From the NCBI GenBank assembly GCA_031284445.1, contig JAISZW010000143.1, positions 1-6,811 of the forward strand: DNA of 6,811 nt. Direction: 5' to 3'. The stretch's first letter is position 1; each line of letters begins with the position of its first letter. Source of the stretch: Candidatus Methanovirga basalitermitum (GTDB taxonomy: Archaea; Methanobacteriota; Methanobacteria; Methanobacteriales; Methanobacteriaceae). Below, piece by piece: positions 5,329 to 6,811 of the stretch. The position numbers were made by a program, and so were the translations under genes. The notes under the pieces are model-generated. The model had not been told where the DNA came from. It made no database searches and saw nothing but the letters and a program-made list of their open reading frames with translations.

Positions 5329-6579
5329 ATGCCAAGAACAATTGAAGAAATAAATAAAAAAATAGTTAATGGTGAAGCAAATATTTTCACGGCAGAAGAA
5401 ATAAAGGATTCGATTAAAAATGAGGGAAAATTAAGTTTTAATGATGTTGATGTGGTAACAACAGGAACCTGCGGGATAATGTCTGGAACAGCAGCTATTT
5501 TTCATATAAGTGTTACTAAACCTGGAGTTTTCCAAAAAGCTAGGAAAGTTTATCTTAATGGAGTTCCTGCATTTCCAGGTCCATGTCCTAATGAGTTATT
5601 AGGTTCTATAGATCTTATTGTCCATGGAACAGAACATAGCATAAAAAATCATCACTACGGTGGAGGGTTCCTATTTAAAGATATTTTAAATGGTGAAAAG
5701 ATTGATTTAGAGTTAGAAGCTATTGATGGAGCAAAATTTGAGAAAAAAATAACACTTGAAGATATTCAAAGAGCTCAACTTTTAGGAACAAGAATGGCAT
5801 TTAAAAACTATACTGCTTTTATAAACCCAAAAAATGATGTTGTCAATTCAATATTCAATGGAATTCCAATGAAAGGAGGTTTTGATCAATTTACATTTTC
5901 TGGCTGTGGTGAGTTAAATCCCATACAAAATAATGTAAGTCAGACTTTAATTAAACAAGGAACTAAAATTTTACTTAATGGAGCTAAGGGAATGGTTATA
6001 GGTAGTGGTACAAGAAGTTCAGATTTAAAACCTAACTTAATGTTAACAGCAGATATGCTTCAAATGTCTGGAGAATATGTTGGCGGATTTAAAACAGGAG
6101 CAGGATCTGAAATTTATGATTCAATAGCTATTCCACTTCCAATACTAAATGAAAAGATATTTAAAGAAGTTCAAATACTAAATAGTGACATACCTCTTAC
6201 AATAGCTGATATTCATGGAAGACATTTACCATTGTCTGAAACTAATTATGGTGTAGTATGGGACGGTCGTGATGAGAGACCAGCTTTTAACTTCAATAGC
6301 TTCAATGAAAAAGATAATGAAAACATTAAAGAATCATGTCCAACGAATGCGATTAATGAAAATGGAACAATTGATTTGGATAAATGTTTTGGTTGTGGAT
6401 TATGTGTACACCTATCAAAAAATACAACATACACTATGAATATAGGTTCTCTAAATTTTGATATAGATGACAAATCCTTCAATGTTCCTATTACATGCAG
6501 ACAATCAGATATTCAAAGAGCAAGAAAAATAGCTATTAAATTAAAACAACTTATTGGTGAAGGAGAATTTGAACTTTAG
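5329..6579 (+). CDS. Methanogenesis marker 16 metalloprotein (DUF39 + Fe-S domain)
   Basis: The 416-residue protein belongs to the DUF39 family, whose studied members make homocysteine from aspartate semialdehyde by sulfide or persulfide transfer in methanogens. The marker 16 branch is found in methanogens and its exact reaction is less settled. DUF39 (about 1-330) shows the conserved cysteines in TTGTCGIMSGTA (C48), FPGPCPNE (C86) and FSGCGELNP (C193), plus glycine-rich GMVIGSGTRSSDLKPNLMLT. The C-terminal ferredoxin-like part has CPTNAI (C337) and CFGCGLC (C353, C356, C359). That gives four cysteines, enough for one [4Fe-4S] cluster. A further Cys (C390) lies near the end. No CBS domain is present, unlike some homocysteine-forming relatives. 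The start is set by GAGGA 4 nt upstream. Its last five codons and stop (GEFEL, 6562-6579) are the first part of a tandem repeat. It is cytosolic and stands alone behind its own promoter. Confidence 0.88.
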   Translation: MPRTIEEINKKIVNGEANIFTAEEIKDSIKNEGKLSFNDVDVVTTGTCGIMSGTAAIFHISVTKPGVFQKARKVYLNGVPAFPGPCPNELLGSIDLIVHGTEHSIKNHHYGGGFLFKDILNGEKIDLELEAIDGAKFEKKITLEDIQRAQLLGTRMAFKNYTAFINPKNDVVNSIFNGIPMKGGFDQFTFSGCGELNPIQNNVSQTLIKQGTKILLNGAKGMVIGSGTRSSDLKPNLMLTADMLQMSGEYVGGFKTGAGSEIYDSIAIPLPILNEKIFKEVQILNSDIPLTIADIHGRHLPLSETNYGVVWDGRDERPAFNFNSFNEKDNENIKESCPTNAINENGTIDLDKCFGCGLCVHLSKNTTYTMNIGSLNFDIDDKSFNVPITCRQSDIQRARKIAIKLKQLIGEGEFEL

Positions 6580-6811
6580 TTGAAAGTTATAATCTATGAT
6601 TTTTGATCAAACTTTTTTTTAAAAAGTTTGGGGAGAATTTGAACTTTAGTTGAAAGTTATAATCTATAATTTTTGATCAAACTTTTTTTTTAAAAAGTTT
6701 GGGGAGAATTTGAACTTTAGTTGAAAGTTATAATCTAAAGTTTGGGGAGAATTTGAACTTTAGTTGAAAGTTATAATCTAAAGTTTGGGGAGAATTTGAA
6801 CTTTAGTTGAA
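6562..6811 (+). repeat. Tandem array built from the gene's own 3' end and terminator
   Basis: A 35-bp core (GGAGAATTTGAACTTTAG followed by TTGAAAGTTATAATCTA) starts at 6562, 6632, 6703, 6746 and 6789, so the periods are 70, 71, 43 and 43 bp. The fifth copy is cut by the window edge. The first core is coding: it supplies Gly-Glu-Phe-Glu-Leu and the stop of the marker 16 gene. The long units also carry TTTTGATCAAAC, T8 or T9, and AAAAAGTTTG, while the short units have lost that part and keep only AAGTTTGG. Apart from one T/A difference (6597 versus 6667) and one T in the T-run, the copies are identical, which indicates recent expansion or homogenisation. Confidence 0.95.
6601..6630 (+). terminator. 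Hairpin plus T-run terminator of the marker 16 gene
   Basis: CAAACTTTTT and AAAAAGTTTG form a 10-bp stem around a TTT loop (6608-6630), with a T8 run at 6613-6620 inside the left arm. The run begins 33 nt after the stop codon. Archaeal polymerase stops at oligo-T, so either the run or the hairpin would serve. A palindrome TTTGATCAAA (6602-6611) overlaps the left arm. A near-identical copy (T9) lies at 6671-6701, and later repeat units lack it. Confidence 0.65.

Noticed and set aside
6246..6482. Minus-strand open frame inside the marker 16 gene, containing Cys and His
   Set aside because: It is opposite the ferredoxin-like motif, whose complement produces Cys- and His-like codons by chance.
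6562..6811. CRISPR array
   Set aside because: Spacing is 70/43 bp with the intervening DNA also repeated, not unique spacers, and the first unit is part of a coding gene.

Overview
The window looks like a chromosomal stretch from a gut- or rumen-type methanogenic archaeon, most likely Methanobrevibacter or a close Methanobacteriales relative. This rests on four things seen together: very A+T-rich DNA, archaeal TATA boxes and GGTGA/GGAGG ribosome sites, an archaeosine synthase and an archaeal riboflavin/F420-pathway reductase, and a methanogenesis marker 16 (DUF39) protein. The genus is an inference, not a demonstrated fact.

Layout. Positions 1-1114 are a graveyard of insertion sequences. They hold the 3' end of a broken IS630-type transposase on the plus strand, then a broken zinc-ribbon transposase on the minus strand, with a 39-bp direct repeat lying on both sides of the second relic. 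A small intact ORF of unknown function (1115-1327) faces a tRNA-thiolation enzyme of the NcsA/TtuA family (1384-2250, minus), and the two share a T-tract/A-tract terminator region. Positions 2381-3187 hold two divergent gene relics that are easy to miss. On the minus strand is a PaaK/F390-synthetase-like ligase reduced to its two ends. On the plus strand is the frameshifted N-terminal part of a POT/PTR2 peptide transporter.

The right half is a row of three intact plus-strand housekeeping genes, each with its own promoter-like upstream region: a short archaeosine synthase ArcS (DUF5591 plus PUA, no N-terminal TGT-like half), ArfC (riboflavin/F420 pathway reductase), and the methanogenesis marker 16 metalloprotein, a DUF39 protein with a C-terminal iron-sulfur domain related to the homocysteine-forming sulfurtransferases. 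They do not look like one operon, because gaps of 162-223 bp with TATA-like boxes separate them.

The most unusual structure is at the end. The last five codons and stop of the marker 16 gene, plus its terminator hairpin, are tandemly repeated with periods of 70, 71, 43 and 43 bp, running off the window. A diverged single copy of the same terminator-like motif lies between arcS and arfC. Two of the three known-function genes and the thiolation enzyme concern tRNA modification or sulfur transfer, but nothing here shows a physical system linking them. I did not find a convincing new defence or mobile system.
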